Part shown: piece by piece, positions 37,510 to 46,313 of the stretch | Layout of the letters: the number at the start of each line of letters is the position of its first letter | How positions within the stretch are numbered: position 1 is the first letter of the stretch | DNA from: Vibrio astriarenae | GTDB taxonomy: Bacteria > Pseudomonadota > Gammaproteobacteria > Enterobacterales > Vibrionaceae | DNA: 64,000 bases | NCBI RefSeq assembly: GCF_010587385.1 | Contig: NZ_CP047476.1 | Span: forward strand, 1,615,008 to 1,679,007 | Direction: 5' to 3' | Translations under genes and position numbers: made by a program | The notes under the pieces: generated by a model | The model's input: the letters and a program-made list of their open reading frames with translations, nothing else | Databases searched by the model: none | What the model was told of the DNA's origin: nothing

Positions 37510-38520
37510 CTAGTTCGACATTTGAGCTTGAAGCTGCTCAATCACAAAAGGCGGTGCTTGCTGTGATAGGGCATCAAGACACACTTGGCTGTTATCGTGG
37601 TCGCTGCGAATATAGATATCGCAAAGGGCGTAAAGGTGCTCCGAAGACCCTGACAGCATATACGCTGTCTCAAACGACGCTACTGAGTTATCCAAGTTTA
37701 TTGGCTCTTGCAATACCCCATTTAAGTACCAGTAATAGCTATTTTCCGGCTTGAGTTGCGTTGCTTTCTCCATCTCGCCTGCTGCTAAGTCGCGGCTGTC
37801 TAGTCGTACGAGTGCAAGCGATTTGGCATAGTGAAAGTCTCCATTCTCAGGAATGGTTAAGATAGCTTGGTCGAGTATCTCTACGGCTTTTTGATCTTTA
37901 TGCTGCGCTCGATAGTTATCAGACAAGTTGAGCCATAAGTCTGCGCGTTGTGGATCTTGCTCAAGTAGCTTTTTATACTTCACTTCCGCGTTAGCGTAAT
38001 CTCCCGTCCAGCGCAGAACATCTGCTAGTAACAATTGAGAGTCGAGATCATCTTGAGTGGGCAGAAACTCTTTGAGCTCAGTAATTGTGGCGCGCATGTC
38101 CGCTTTTTGCTGATCATCAAGTTGTGAATAGCCAGAGATAAGACTCATTACTGCTGAGAGGCGTACGGACTTCACTTCATCATTGAGTAGTGGCGATAGC
38201 ATCGTCCAACGATGCTCCAGTTGGTAAGGTGCTGCGCCGATCACTGCCGCTTCACGAAGCACTGGGCTTTCGTCTTTTAGCGCTCGGGCTACCGCAACCA
38301 GCCCATTTTGACTCGGTTGTTGACCCAGTGCTCTGAGGGCTGCGGCACGCTCCTCATCGCTCAGGCGAACATCTTGCGCCTGGTAAGAGAGCTGCGACAT
38401 ATCTTTAGGAGCATCTTGTGCAACTACCGTTTCTGCACGCAGCGGGCCTTGCGCTGTGGGCGTTGCCATTGCGCTCAAAGACAAGAGTGTCACTAAAAGG
38501 CATAGAGTGAATTTTTTCAT
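37510..38520 (-). CDS. Periplasmic HEAT-repeat plus TPR protein
   Basis: A 336-residue protein with a signal peptide (MKKFTLCLLVTLLSLSAMA). Residues about 50-130 form HEAT-like helical pairs (SPVLREAAVIGAAPYQL, EVKSVRLSAVMSLIS) and residues about 155-300 form TPR units (YANAEVKYKKLLEQDPQRADL, AVEILDQAILTIPENGDFHY). Such solenoids bind partner proteins. It follows anSME-1 by 12 bases on the same strand, so the two are co-transcribed. I infer a scaffold role for the periplasmic sulfatase or Bat complex, but no enzymatic motif is present. Confidence 0.8.
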   Translation of the reverse strand: MKKFTLCLLVTLLSLSAMATPTAQGPLRAETVVAQDAPKDMSQLSYQAQDVRLSDEERAAALRALGQQPSQNGLVAVARALKDESPVLREAAVIGAAPYQLEHRWTMLSPLLNDEVKSVRLSAVMSLISGYSQLDDQQKADMRATITELKEFLPTQDDLDSQLLLADVLRWTGDYANAEVKYKKLLEQDPQRADLWLNLSDNYRAQHKDQKAVEILDQAILTIPENGDFHYAKSLALVRLDSRDLAAGEMEKATQLKPENSYYWYLNGVLQEPINLDNSVASFETAYMLSGSSEHLYALCDIYIRSDHDNSQVCLDALSQQAPPFVIEQLQAQMSN

Positions 38521-38532
38521 CGGTTCACCTGT

Positions 38533-39861
38533 TTAGAATTTGGTTTGATAGCTTGGCGCCATTTGGGCTTGATAGTGCTTGCGCATCTCGGCATCACTGT
38601 ACTTGCCATGCGCAACGGGGTGACCTGTCTTTCTCAAGATATAAGCCATCGACTTGTCGACATGTGAGAAGAATTTATGCCATCCTGCACATAAGTAGTT
38701 CAGGCCCTCTTCGCCGTTTCTGGTCTTTATAAAGCGGTTTTTTGGACACTCGCCGTGACACGCAAACTTATAATCACAGCCTTGGCACTGGCTTGTCAGA
38801 GTGCGAGACTTACCAAAGCCAAACTCTTGTTGTTTTGGTCCATAGGCCATGTCGTCGAGCTTCTGGTGATGAATGTTACCAATTTTGTACTCTGGGTAGA
38901 CATAGTGGTCACAGGTGAACACATCACCGTTTGGTTCCATCGCCAAGCCTTTGCCACACAGGTCACTGAGCGTGCACAATGGGTTGCGGCGACCCATCCA
39001 CGCCTCTAGGCTGGCTTCAAAATACTGAACAAACACTTTACCAAGGTCGTTTCGCACCCACTCATCAAAGATCGCGATAAGGAAATTACCCCAAGCTTGG
39101 TCTGATACACACCACGGCTCAACCACAGAGTTAGCATTGCCCGGAATAAGGCGTTTATCGCCTTGTTTTGGTTGTTCTTCTGGCTGCCACTTTTGTGGCG
39201 CCGTTGTGCGGAAGGTTTTCTGTTCCACAATCGGGATAAACTGCATTTGTGGAGAGCGAACCTCATCACGCAGAAAGCGATACATTTCAAGCGGGTTTTG
39301 ACTGGTGAGGTTGTTGACACACGTTAGTGTCGCGAATTTAACTTGATGCTTGTGCAGCAACTCTACCGCTTCCATCACTTGCTTGAAGGTGCCCTTACCT
39401 GCACGGTTGGTGCGATAAGCATTGTGCAGCATTTCGGGGCCATCGATGCTTAGGCCAACGAGGAAGTTGTTTTTAGCAAGGAACGCACACCACTTGTCAT
39501 TGAGCAAGGTGCCGTTGGTTTGCAGATCATTGGAGATTTGAATCCCCTCTGGCTGATATTTTTTTTGCAGTTCGACTATGCGTTCAAAATACTCAAGACC
39601 GAGCATGGTTGGCTCGCCACCTTGCCATGAGAAGATGATTTCAGGGGTGTTCTGCGCCTCAATGTATTGACGAACATACGCCTCAAGCATGTCATCATCC
39701 ATTTTAGGCGAGCAACCTTTTTTATACTCAAGCAAGTCCTGCTTACTGAGGTAATAGCAGTAGGTGCAGTCAATATTACAGGCAGCGCCGATCGGTTTCG
39801 CCATGACATGAAGGCGCTTTGAGGCTTTGCCTTTGAACTGTGGACCTTGAGATAGGAGCAT
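38533..39861 (-). CDS. Anaerobic sulfatase-maturating enzyme (radical SAM), copy 1
   Basis: A 442-residue radical-SAM enzyme with a SPASM-like C-terminus. The start at 39861 has AAAGGG seven bases upstream; an in-frame codon at 39897 adds 12 residues. The radical-SAM cluster is Cys28-x3-Cys32-x2-Cys35 (CNIDCTYC), followed by SWQGGEPTMLG. The C-terminal auxiliary Fe-S cysteines lie in CDHYVYPEYKIGN and CQGCDYKFACHGECPK. Such enzymes oxidise the active-site Cys or Ser of sulfatases to formylglycine in the cytosol. It pairs with the HEAT/TPR gene and shares a promoter region with the divergent FGE-like lipoprotein. Confidence 0.92.
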   Translation of the reverse strand: MLLSQGPQFKGKASKRLHVMAKPIGAACNIDCTYCYYLSKQDLLEYKKGCSPKMDDDMLEAYVRQYIEAQNTPEIIFSWQGGEPTMLGLEYFERIVELQKKYQPEGIQISNDLQTNGTLLNDKWCAFLAKNNFLVGLSIDGPEMLHNAYRTNRAGKGTFKQVMEAVELLHKHQVKFATLTCVNNLTSQNPLEMYRFLRDEVRSPQMQFIPIVEQKTFRTTAPQKWQPEEQPKQGDKRLIPGNANSVVEPWCVSDQAWGNFLIAIFDEWVRNDLGKVFVQYFEASLEAWMGRRNPLCTLSDLCGKGLAMEPNGDVFTCDHYVYPEYKIGNIHHQKLDDMAYGPKQQEFGFGKSRTLTSQCQGCDYKFACHGECPKNRFIKTRNGEEGLNYLCAGWHKFFSHVDKSMAYILRKTGHPVAHGKYSDAEMRKHYQAQMAPSYQTKF

Positions 39862-39933
39862 AGATAAACCCTTTAAAACTGTTAACGCTAGCATCATAAG
39901 CTTTAGAGGGGCAGAGCGCGCCTTATACGGGAT

Positions 39934-39948
39934 ATAACCAATTGTTAT
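39934..39948. promoter_or_regulatory. ATAAC-N5-GTTAT dyad, copy 3 (anSME-1 / FGE-like)
   Basis: ATAACCAATTGTTAT has the T-N11-A form of a LysR box. It is preceded by GGGAT just as copy 2, read on the opposite strand, has GGGATATAACCAAAAG. It lies between the divergent anSME-1 and lipoprotein genes. Confidence 0.55.
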
Positions 39949-40005
39949 GGGGAGAACTGGTAATCTTGTCCCTTCTGATTACTCATCGAAATATGAGGCT
40001 TGATT

Positions 40006-40791
40006 ATGCTTTCTTATCACAAGATATTGCTCCCAGGAGCATTATTGATGTCCATCGCTTTAACCGGGTGTGCGACCAAACCTGAACACCCGATTGCAGC
40101 CTCGATCAACAGCCAAATGGTGTTGGTTGAAGGTGGTCATTATATTCGTGGTTCGGACGCCAAAGAGGCGACAACCGTTGAGCGACCAGCGCGTGAAGTG
40201 ACGGTAGATAGCTTTTACATTGCACAGTTTGAAGTGACTCAAGAGCTGTTCCATAGTGTGATGGGCTCATCGATGAGCTTTTTCCAAGAAGATCCAATGA
40301 CACCTGTGAATAACTTGAGCTGGCAGCATGCGGTTTACTTTGTCGAGCAGCTCAATGAGTTGACTGGTGAAAACTATCGTTTGCCAACGGAAGCAGAGTG
40401 GGAGTTTGCCGCTAAGGGGGGGAATAAGAGCCAAGGGTATCGCTATGCTGGTTCAGACAATATCGAGGATGTAGCTTGGTATGCCGGCAACTCTAACAAT
40501 CGTGCCCAGCCTGTTGGACAAAAGCTACCGAATGAGTTGGGGCTGTATGATATGACCGGTAATGTTGGAGAGTTTGTAATCGATTCATTCGACGATACTT
40601 TCTATCGATTTGGGCCGACAAATAATCCAGCCAACATTAAAGACGAAGCGAGTCATCTTGCACACAAGACCGTGCGCGGTGGAAGTTTTGCTTATGAGCC
40701 TGAACTGTCTGAGAACTACCGTCGAGATTTTGCTTCTCAATCGATTTTAATGTCCGATATGGGGCTGCGTTTGGCCAAAGATGCCAAATAA
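40006..40791 (+). CDS. FGE-sulfatase (SUMF1)-domain lipoprotein without catalytic cysteines
   Basis: A 261-residue lipoprotein; I take the ATG at 40006 preceded by GAGGC, since the longer frame begins with TTG at 40000. The lipobox is LTGC, so it is anchored in a membrane facing the periplasm. The rest is a formylglycine-generating-enzyme-type fold: MVLVEGGHYIRGS, YRLPTEAEWEFAAKGG, GLYDMTGNVGEFV, VRGGSFAYEPELSENYRR. True FGEs carry two active-site cysteines in the last of these motifs. Here there are none, and the lipidated Cys is the only cysteine in the protein. It should therefore not mature sulfatases by oxidation and may be a structural or substrate-binding relative. Confidence 0.85.
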   Translation: MLSYHKILLPGALLMSIALTGCATKPEHPIAASINSQMVLVEGGHYIRGSDAKEATTVERPAREVTVDSFYIAQFEVTQELFHSVMGSSMSFFQEDPMTPVNNLSWQHAVYFVEQLNELTGENYRLPTEAEWEFAAKGGNKSQGYRYAGSDNIEDVAWYAGNSNNRAQPVGQKLPNELGLYDMTGNVGEFVIDSFDDTFYRFGPTNNPANIKDEASHLAHKTVRGGSFAYEPELSENYRRDFASQSILMSDMGLRLAKDAK

Positions 40792-40796
40792 CGCCG

Positions 40797-41708
40797 CTAA
40801 ATAAATTCTAAGTCTTTTGCACAGCTGCGGATCTGGGCTCTCAACCACAGATGCGCAGCATCGTGGTTTCGGCTCGGGTGCCAAATTGAGCAGACATTTT
40901 GTGCTGAGATTTCGAAAGGAACGTCATGCACTTGGAAGCCATATAGGCGCTCACACTCTTGCGCCATAATACTTGGCACTAGCGAGATGCAGTCTGAAAT
41001 AGCAATCACTGGAATAGCTTCAAGTAGCCCAGGTGCACTGTAGATGACTTTACGATTCTCGAGCTCCGTGACGCCAAGGTCGGTTAATATGTGGCGACGG
41101 TTGTGCCAGCGTGAAATCGCCACATGCTCCTCTTGATTAAACTGCTCTTTTGTCAGCTCGCCCGGTTTGATTCTCGGATGGTCTCCGCGACAACACGCCT
41201 TAAATGTTCCCCTTAATACCACTTCAGTTTTCAGCGTTGTTCTACCTTGTGGCTCGAGATCGAGCACTAAATCGTACTTACCAAGCCTGAGGTCTGACTC
41301 ATAGTCTTCAGCAAACAAAGGATGAATATCGAGCGAGATATTGGGGGCGATCTTGTGAATTCTAGCAAACACTGCCGGCATCAGGTGGTATGAGATAGAA
41401 GACAAACACGCAATGGACAAAACACGGTTAGACTTTTCAGCGGCGAAATCACGCGAGGAAATCAATGTAGATTTGTAATTTTGCAGTGCAGCCGCCATTG
41501 CTGGGTAGATATCGACGGAAAAACCGGTCGGTTCGACGCCAGCCGTTGAGCGGTTAAATAGTGGATCTTGATAAATATCACGTAGGCGAGATAACGCTTT
41601 ACTAACGGCAGGCTGGCTAATCTCTAAGCGCGTGGCAGCTTTCGAGAGGCTTTGCTCCTCATAGATAGCTACGAAGATAGGGATTAGGTTCAACTCATTA
41701 TTTTTCAT
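40797..41708 (-). CDS. LysR-family regulator, candidate regulator of sulfatase module 1
   Basis: A 303-residue LysR protein from the ATG at 41708 (GTGAG upstream); the frame is open to 41771, but a start there would be atypical. HTH residues 1-60 (LSKAATRLEISQPAVSKALS), effector domain from about 90. It sits between the FGE-like gene (convergent) and the batD-1 gene, inside module 1. The three ATAAC-N5-GTTAT (T-N11-A) sites in this module fit LysR-type recognition; the assignment is inferred. Confidence 0.87.
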   Translation of the reverse strand: MKNNELNLIPIFVAIYEEQSLSKAATRLEISQPAVSKALSRLRDIYQDPLFNRSTAGVEPTGFSVDIYPAMAAALQNYKSTLISSRDFAAEKSNRVLSIACLSSISYHLMPAVFARIHKIAPNISLDIHPLFAEDYESDLRLGKYDLVLDLEPQGRTTLKTEVVLRGTFKACCRGDHPRIKPGELTKEQFNQEEHVAISRWHNRRHILTDLGVTELENRKVIYSAPGLLEAIPVIAISDCISLVPSIMAQECERLYGFQVHDVPFEISAQNVCSIWHPSRNHDAAHLWLRAQIRSCAKDLEFI

Positions 41709-41812
41709 AAAAAAACTCACTATTGCCGCAGCGTGTACTGTCGGCAATAGTAACAGGTAAGATATTCTCAAGTAACCTTAAATGTGTAACTTGAAGATAG
41801 AACTATCACACT

Positions 41813-43108
41813 TTAGTAACGCTTTTCTAATGAGGGTAGCGCTTTTGGTATTACCCGAGTGAACCTGCTCTTTTTAGCCTTAGTTTCTTGAGTTTTCAGC
41901 CATGCAGACTTAGCAACCACTGCCGCTATATCTTTGGTTTGTATGGCTTCACTTTCGGTTTGCCACGTTTGTTCCGTTGATACCTGTTTTAATGTATCGC
42001 TATCGTGATTAAGCCTTGCTCGAACATATAGTATCTTCCTTATCTGTTGTGACTGTTTTCTGGTTATCGCTAAAGCAAACTCCACCCATGTTGGTAGAGG
42101 ATGGGTTTGGTAGTAGCGATAGCTGGTCAAAATTAGCAATATCAAAGCGCCCAAAATGAGGCCAGTCATAGCGATGATTTGCCAATATGCAGATAAGAAA
42201 GAGGTAAAAGTGTGGGAGACCTCAAGGCTTAACCCTGCGATAACCATTGATTCCAGCTCACCTGTTTGCGTATTCCACCATTGGACTCGGTATTCAGGCA
42301 GTACAATTTTGCCGCCTTGCTGGAGCAGATACGTTTGTTGCTCGGTACGAGTCGAGTAATAGCGCCCGCGCATCTGAGCGTCATCGAGTTGATTGGTGGT
42401 GATATAGCGTTGGAACGCTTTGGTTGAGTGTGTCGGTAGAACACTTGGTAGTAAAACTGAGAGTGAGTTTTCAGCTTTTAACGTCAGCGTACGGGTAACA
42501 CTATCACCCACTTTAAAGCGCTTAGTCTCAGAGTCTTGATATGTAATCTGCCAATCCTGCTCTATCGTTGCGTTTGACGCTGAGAACCAGTTGCTTGTCT
42601 GGGTGAGCCGTGGGCTAGGAAGGTGAACAGCAAATAATTGAGGCGCGGCATACAAGGTGGCATAGCGCGATCCCCCTTCGGATGAGGAAAAGGCGACATC
42701 CACTTTCGTTGGAGGAATGCTGACTTGACCACTGTTGATAGGGTAAATAGTCAACTCCCATCGCTGCTTGGCCCACGTTTGCCCATTGCGTCTTTCTGTC
42801 AGGTTGGTGGCAAATTGGTTACGCTGCATAATGATGGCATTGCTCACTTCAGGCAGCTCTATTTGAGTCCCTCCGGTGAACCACCTCGGTGTGGCGACTT
42901 CAATCACCATAATCACTTGCTGCTTTTGGGCAACGTCTAGCGTTTGCGAGTTATCGTGATCGCTCTGACCCTCTGTTTTGAGCCAAGATCGAATTTCAAT
43001 CTCAGGGTGTTTTTGTGATGTCGGCGCTAAATCGCCACTTCCAGCAAAACTACTGAATGACAAAGCAAAGCTGAGACCCCAAAGCAGAAAGTTTTTGAAT
43101 ATGCGCAT
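41813..43108 (-). CDS. BatD-family protein, module 1
   Basis: A 431-residue envelope protein: signal peptide (MRIFKNFLLWGLSFALSFSSFA), beta-rich Ig-like periplasmic part (residues about 25-310), and one C-terminal membrane helix (IIAMTGLILGALILLILTSY). The pattern matches the BatD family. The start at 43108 is fixed by AAGGAG seven bases upstream, four bases after the preceding stop. It is the last gene of the operon MoxR-DUF58-DUF4381-vWA-vWA/TPR-BatD. Confidence 0.85.
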   Translation of the reverse strand: MRIFKNFLLWGLSFALSFSSFAGSGDLAPTSQKHPEIEIRSWLKTEGQSDHDNSQTLDVAQKQQVIMVIEVATPRWFTGGTQIELPEVSNAIIMQRNQFATNLTERRNGQTWAKQRWELTIYPINSGQVSIPPTKVDVAFSSSEGGSRYATLYAAPQLFAVHLPSPRLTQTSNWFSASNATIEQDWQITYQDSETKRFKVGDSVTRTLTLKAENSLSVLLPSVLPTHSTKAFQRYITTNQLDDAQMRGRYYSTRTEQQTYLLQQGGKIVLPEYRVQWWNTQTGELESMVIAGLSLEVSHTFTSFLSAYWQIIAMTGLILGALILLILTSYRYYQTHPLPTWVEFALAITRKQSQQIRKILYVRARLNHDSDTLKQVSTEQTWQTESEAIQTKDIAAVVAKSAWLKTQETKAKKSRFTRVIPKALPSLEKRY

Positions 43109-43112
43109 TGGG

Positions 43113-44804
43113 TTACTCCTTGTCATTGTTATTCAAGTCGAGCTGATCTGACTCTAGCTGCAAATAGAACTTGTTTTGTAAGAACAAACTTGGGTCAGAC
43201 TCAATACGGTCAAGCCAACGCTTGGCGAGCTCTTCGCTGCCTAAAATCTCATTTGCATTTAAGGTCTCACTCATCAGCAGCTCTTGCACAACCTCTTCCT
43301 CAGCCCCTTCACTTGTCTGAGGGTTATCTCCCAGTTCGATAGACTCCTCTGGCTTTTCAGAGATGCTGTTTCTTTGGCTTTCACTGTAACGCTCGATCTC
43401 TTCGATGATAGCGTTCACTGCAGCCAAGTTTTGCTTTGCCGTCACGTGAATATTGGGATCTAATTCTTCCTTGCTTAAGAGACTTTCAAATAGTTGACGC
43501 GTTGCCAGGTATTCACGCTGACGCGCCAATGCCATGCCAGCATAGAGCAAGGCAAGATCTTGGTCGGCCTCAATGAAGGCAGCCTGCGCTTGTAGGTAGT
43601 CGCGGCCATAGTAGTAGGCCACGCCACGATAAAGAGGGTCTTCAAATTGTAAAGCCGCCTCTAGATATCGTCCTTGGTCAAACAGGCGCTGCCCTTGCTG
43701 ATCCCGAGTAAACCATAAATCCCACCAAAACTGTTTTAACTCTGAAGGCGGGGAGGGAAGTTCGCTATGTGTTTTTGTCTCTAACTCGTTCTCGGCAGCA
43801 ACGACATTATGGCTAAGCAATAGGCTCGGTGTAACCAGACAAGCCACAATGGCCCACTGCACTAGCCATCCCTTTCTAAACCAAAGTAAGGTGAACAGAA
43901 CGATCGGTAGCAACAGAGCATAGCCCATATCTTTCCAAGGCATTGTGCTGTCACCGTTGAGCTGCATATTACGTTCAATGAGGCGTTCAATTTGCTTGAT
44001 GTCGCTGTTGTCGATCGATAACTCCACTAGATTGCCATTGGCGCTGCGAGCAAGTCGTCCCAGATCCTCAAAACCAGTAGGGTTAGAGGAGTTGGAGCTT
44101 CTATTGCCGATAGCCAATATGACTAGCGAGTTTGAGGTGCGGTTGAAATAGTCAGCAACCCTATCAATATCATTCGCATTGACACCATCAGAGAACAAAA
44201 CCACACTGCCGCCTGAATCAGGGGAGAGGAGTGACTCAATAACGGGAAGGGTGCTTGCCAGCGATTTACCCGCGACAGGCATCACTTGCGGCTCAATGGC
44301 TTGCAAAAATGGCGTGAGAATTGCGCCGTCTTGTGTCATTGGCATGGCAATGTGTGCGCTGCCAGCGTAAGCAATGAGAGCGTTGTTGCCGCCGCCACGT
44401 AGTTTAATCAGATCGGTGATCTTGTGTTTAGCACGCTCTAATCGCGTCGGTGGTACATCGGTTTGTGTCATTGAGCTGCTGACGTCTAGAACAAACACGA
44501 CTTGAGCTTTATCTTCACCAAAGGGTGAGGCCTCTCGTTGCCATGTTGGGCCGGAGCAAGTAATGATCGCAAGGCCCAACATTAGGCCAAGTATCTTCAG
44601 TGGCAGCTGACTTTGCCAGCCACTGTCGTGCAGGGTTAACGCTTGTTTGAGATGCGAAGGAATGGACTGCTGCCAGTCATTATTATCTACCTTCTCCCAT
44701 TGCGAGTAGATCAGAAGAGCGGCAGGGATGAAAGCGAGCAGCCACAGCGGACGAATGAAATGGAACTGGGTAAAAAATAGCTGCCAGTTTTGCCAATCAA
44801 ACAT
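43113..44804 (-). CDS. von Willebrand factor A / TPR membrane protein (BatB/BatC-like), module 1
   Basis: A 563-residue protein. N-terminal helices are at residues 16-34 and 68-84, then a vWA domain with the metal-site motif DVSSSM (Asp107), a further helix pair around residues 300-335, and a C-terminal soluble part with TPR-like helices (YLEAALQFEDPLYRGVAYYYG, YLQAQAAFIEADQDLALLYAG). BatB and BatC functions thus appear fused. The gene overlaps the upstream vWA gene by eight bases. The vWA part should face the cytosol or periplasm as a protein-binding platform; the exact topology is not certain. Confidence 0.85.
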   Translation of the reverse strand: MFDWQNWQLFFTQFHFIRPLWLLAFIPAALLIYSQWEKVDNNDWQQSIPSHLKQALTLHDSGWQSQLPLKILGLMLGLAIITCSGPTWQREASPFGEDKAQVVFVLDVSSSMTQTDVPPTRLERAKHKITDLIKLRGGGNNALIAYAGSAHIAMPMTQDGAILTPFLQAIEPQVMPVAGKSLASTLPVIESLLSPDSGGSVVLFSDGVNANDIDRVADYFNRTSNSLVILAIGNRSSNSSNPTGFEDLGRLARSANGNLVELSIDNSDIKQIERLIERNMQLNGDSTMPWKDMGYALLLPIVLFTLLWFRKGWLVQWAIVACLVTPSLLLSHNVVAAENELETKTHSELPSPPSELKQFWWDLWFTRDQQGQRLFDQGRYLEAALQFEDPLYRGVAYYYGRDYLQAQAAFIEADQDLALLYAGMALARQREYLATRQLFESLLSKEELDPNIHVTAKQNLAAVNAIIEEIERYSESQRNSISEKPEESIELGDNPQTSEGAEEEVVQELLMSETLNANEILGSEELAKRWLDRIESDPSLFLQNKFYLQLESDQLDLNNNDKE

Positions 44805-45834
44805 GGTTGCCCTCCTTGCTCAATGTCGTTTGACTTGAAGTGGCTCTGCGCCTTTTTCTTTGGATGGTCGCGACAGTGAAAGCGCTTAAGTAGATGATGA
44901 TTACTATGCCAAGTAGATGCGAGTGCAGGCTGATTTTTGGCCAGTGAGTTTGGCTCTCATACAGCTGCGGCTCGAGTTGATTGATCATCTCATAAGCAGC
45001 CAGCAGCTCTTCTCGGTTCAGGGCTGCAAAGGCTTCCCCACCTGTCAGGCTAGCGACTTGATGAATTACTGCCATATCGAGGGCTTGTTCACCTACAGTG
45101 GTTGGGTCACCCATGGCGATGATGTGCATTTTAATCTCTTTTGCGGCAGCGACTTTTGCTGCTTCTATCGGCTCTACAAAGCTGCCGGTATCATTACCAT
45201 CAGTGAGAATGATCGCCACTTTCTCTTGTTGGTTTGTGCCGTGTTCAAACGCTTTGATGGCGAGTCCGAGCGCATCGCCGAGGTGCGTGCTGGGTCCTGC
45301 CATAGCGACATCGGTTTGTTGCAGTAAGTTGAGCCATGCAGCATGGTCCGCAGTAAACGGCGTTTGAACGAAAGCCGCATCACCGAAAAGGATCAGCCCG
45401 AGGCGATCCCCTTCACGTAAAGCAACGAATTCATTGAGTACCATTTTTGCCGCGTCGAGACGGTGAATCTTCTCCCCATTAGGTTGCTGGAAATCTCTTT
45501 CGCCCATTGAGCCTGAGAGATCAAGTACAATCATAATATCCCGTCCCTCAAGTTGGCGGGTTTCTGGCTCACCGAGAACGGTGGGCTGCGTGAGCGCCGT
45601 GACAATCAATACCCAGCTAACAAGCAGTGTTCCTCGCTGCCACCATTTTGGCGTCAGCAAGCTTGCCCCTTTTTGTGGCGTTTCACCAAGCGCATCAATG
45701 ATGAGCTGAAAAAAGGGTATTTTAATCACTGATTGCTGCGTCTGATACGCGGGGGCTAGCCACGCGATGAGCGCTGGCGCTGGCAGCAAGAGGAACCACA
45801 ATGGGTACACAAATTCGATATTCCACCACGTCAT
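44797..45834 (-). CDS. von Willebrand factor A membrane protein (BatA-like), module 1
   Basis: A 345-residue protein with membrane helices at about residues 8-28 and 68-86, a vWA domain with MIDAS motif DLSGSM (Asp105) and LTDGNDTG, and a C-terminal helix near residue 310. It is typical of BatA. Start and stop overlap both neighbours (ATGA with DUF4381), indicating translational coupling within the operon. The domain binds partner proteins through a divalent cation. Confidence 0.88.
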   Translation of the reverse strand: MTWWNIEFVYPLWFLLLPAPALIAWLAPAYQTQQSVIKIPFFQLIIDALGETPQKGASLLTPKWWQRGTLLVSWVLIVTALTQPTVLGEPETRQLEGRDIMIVLDLSGSMGERDFQQPNGEKIHRLDAAKMVLNEFVALREGDRLGLILFGDAAFVQTPFTADHAAWLNLLQQTDVAMAGPSTHLGDALGLAIKAFEHGTNQQEKVAIILTDGNDTGSFVEPIEAAKVAAAKEIKMHIIAMGDPTTVGEQALDMAVIHQVASLTGGEAFAALNREELLAAYEMINQLEPQLYESQTHWPKISLHSHLLGIVIIIYLSAFTVATIQRKRRRATSSQTTLSKEGNHV

Positions 45835-46313
45835 AGAGAAGCTACCTCATGTTGCTTTAACCAATCTAGGCAGTAGTGTTTGAGTTGCTGTTTCTCTGAA
45901 TCACTGAGATGTACATGACAACTCACCAAGCTCAATGTCCAGCGTTGCTGAAGCGGCTGAGGGAGAGATAGCGAGTGGTAGCTGTCTAGGGTTTGAAAAA
46001 AGGGCGAGCCGAACGCCGTGCTGTTGCCCGGAGAAAGGTAGTTTAGTACGACCTTCATGATGGTAAACAGCTCTCTAGGGAACTGTTCATTTTCTAGCGA
46101 GAGTGACTCTATGGCTTGTTTGGCCTCACTGCGGTATCGGTTGTGATACCAGATAGTCAGGCGAGCATACATGCCATAGGCGAGCAGAGCGAGGGCAATC
46201 GCCCCTAAGATCTGCCAGCCTAGTGTTTGTGGGTACCAAGAGATCGGTTGTAACACTTCTACGTCTTGGAAATAACGCAGAATATAGGTACTCGGCGGCT
46301 GGTGGATAGTCAT
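45831..46313 (-). CDS. DUF4381-family membrane protein, module 1
   Basis: A 160-residue protein with one central membrane helix (LGWQILGAIALALLAYGMYA) and a C-terminal cytosolic helical region. It is typical of DUF4381 proteins found between DUF58 and vWA genes in Bat-type operons. The start is the ATG at 46313, with AGGAGG six bases upstream and an ATGA overlap with the DUF58 stop; an upstream codon at 46331 is less likely. No enzymatic motif. Confidence 0.83.
   Translation of the reverse strand: MTIHQPPSTYILRYFQDVEVLQPISWYPQTLGWQILGAIALALLAYGMYARLTIWYHNRYRSEAKQAIESLSLENEQFPRELFTIMKVVLNYLSPGNSTAFGSPFFQTLDSYHSLSLPQPLQQRWTLSLVSCHVHLSDSEKQQLKHYCLDWLKQHEVASL

Noticed and set aside
40006..40791. 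Active formylglycine-generating enzyme
   Set aside because: The catalytic cysteines are absent, so only the fold is claimed.
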